This document shows, one piece after another, positions 63,601-64,000 of a DNA stretch of 64,000 bases (positions are counted from its first letter, which is position 1; every line of letters begins with the position of its first letter). The notes beneath the pieces were generated by a model. It worked only from the letters and a program-made list of their open reading frames with translations, made no database searches and was not told where the DNA came from. A program made the position numbers and the translations under genes. This DNA comes from Megachile rotundata (lineage: Eukaryota > Arthropoda > Insecta > Hymenoptera > Megachilidae): positions 2,728,001 to 2,792,000 of the forward strand of contig NW_027473314.1 in the NCBI RefSeq assembly GCF_050947335.1, read 5' to 3'.

Positions 63601-64000
63601 CACAATCATACAATCACAACCATACAATCACAATCAAACAGTCAGAATCATACAATCACAATCATACAATCACGATCATACAATCACGATCATACAATCA
63701 CGATCATACAATCACAATCATACCATCACAGTCATACAATTACAATCATACAATCACAATCATACAATCATAATCACAAAATCACAATCATACAATCACA
63801 ATCATACAATCACAACCATACAATCACAATCATACAATCGCAATCAAAGAATCACAATCATACGATCACAATCATACAATCACAATCATACAATCACAAT
63901 CATACAATCGCAATCATACAATCACAGTCATACAATTACTATCATACAATCACAATCACTCAATCGCAATCATACAATCACAATCTCACAATCACGATCA
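60674..64000. repeat. 3.3-kb satellite block, right copy (runs off window)
   Basis: Copy of 52,680-56,006. The left limit lies between about 60,645 and 60,690: a CATATAATC variant near 60,640 has no counterpart in the left copy, while CACACAATCACAATCGTAC just downstream does. The match is still intact at base 64,000, so the true block is longer than seen here. Confidence 0.85.

Larger units (their letters stand above)
1..64000. repeat. 14-bp satellite array filling the entire window
   Basis: Seen: the 14-mer AATCATACAATCAC repeats head to tail from the first to the last base with no non-repeat interruption. It divides into AATCATAC and AATCAC, which share AATCA, so it probably arose from a shorter ancestral motif. 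Composition of the consensus is A 7, C 4, T 3, G 0. Variant units, mostly single substitutions, recur in fixed order and mark larger repeat blocks. The unit register (ATCATAC starting at position 1 modulo 14) holds from base 1 to about 46,655, and is then moved by four single-base events. Family knowledge: arrays of this size with nested higher-order repeats are typical of eukaryotic heterochromatin. Inference: pericentromeric, subtelomeric or interstitial satellite; which one cannot be told here. No gene, RNA gene or mobile element is embedded. Confidence 0.98.

Noticed and set aside
1..64000. Dozens of long forward open frames as genes for His/Asn/Gln/Ser-rich proteins
   Set aside because: They follow from a stop-free 14-bp unit read in any frame. 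All three frames are equally open and overlap, starts and stops fall on random variants, and duplicated blocks interrupt them differently.
1..64000. CRISPR array
   Set aside because: Repeats are contiguous 14-mers with no unique spacers, no 25-40 bp direct repeat plus spacer layout, and no cas genes.
1..64000. Telomeric repeat
   Set aside because: No TTAGGG, TTTAGGG, TTAGG or similar G-run motif appears on either strand; the G-bearing strand has only isolated Gs.
1..64000. Centromere identity through a CENP-B box
   Set aside because: I saw no TTCG....A..CGGG-like motif, and G-rich strings do not occur. A centromeric role is not excluded, but nothing in the sequence shows it.
1..64000. Embedded transposon, tRNA, rRNA or other RNA gene
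   Set aside because: The 14-bp register is unbroken apart from four one-base shifts, which leaves no room for foreign sequence. Even the degenerate patch at 58.9 kb keeps the unit spacing.

Overview
The whole window is one uninterrupted tandem repeat array. The unit is 14 bp, consensus AATCATACAATCAC on the given strand, and about 4,570 units fill the 64 kb. It runs off both window ends in mid-unit. I see no gene, RNA gene, transposon, unique spacer, CRISPR array or origin. Such a long array, with multi-kilobase higher-order repeats (HORs) built on the short unit, points to heterochromatic satellite DNA of a eukaryote (pericentromeric, subtelomeric or interstitial). Nothing in the sequence identifies the species.

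The unit is two unequal halves that share AATCA: an 8-mer (AATCATAC) and a 6-mer (AATCAC). The given strand has no G in the consensus; G appears only in variant units. The given strand also has no stop codon in any frame, and 14 is not a multiple of 3, so 42 bp encodes a 14-residue period in every frame. This explains the many long forward open frames (up to 1,361 codons) rich in Gln, Ser, Asn, His, Thr and Ile. The reverse complement holds TGA twice per unit, so the minus strand is closed in every frame. I treat all these frames as non-coding by-products.

Layout, read from diagnostic variant units. (1) 1-17,580: mosaic of modules in duplicated blocks, with offsets of 2,408/2,394, 1,722 and 2,940 bp. 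(2) 17,581-42,290: four successive copies of a large HOR starting at 17,581, 23,055, 29,061 and 35,109. The first three are 5,474, 6,006 and 6,048 bp. The fourth has a 1,904-bp deletion near 37.8 kb and runs into a mosaic (about 39.7-42.29 kb) of module types found at 13.9-17.3 kb. (3) 42,291-52,680: shorter modules, including a 1,316-bp tandem duplication (about 48,650-51,281). (4) 52,680-64,000: a roughly 3.3-kb block at 52.68-56.01 kb that recurs at 60.67-64.00 kb with a constant offset of 7,994 bp. Between the two copies lies the only strongly degenerate patch (58.88-59.10 kb).

The array is strikingly quantal. Every measured offset is a multiple of 14 bp except across four single-base register shifts. 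Three of those are the same extra A carried by duplication, leaving two independent shifts in 64 kb. This fits growth by whole-unit exchange (unequal crossing over, slippage or amplification) at several scales. No gene system is present; the interest lies in satellite architecture and evolution.
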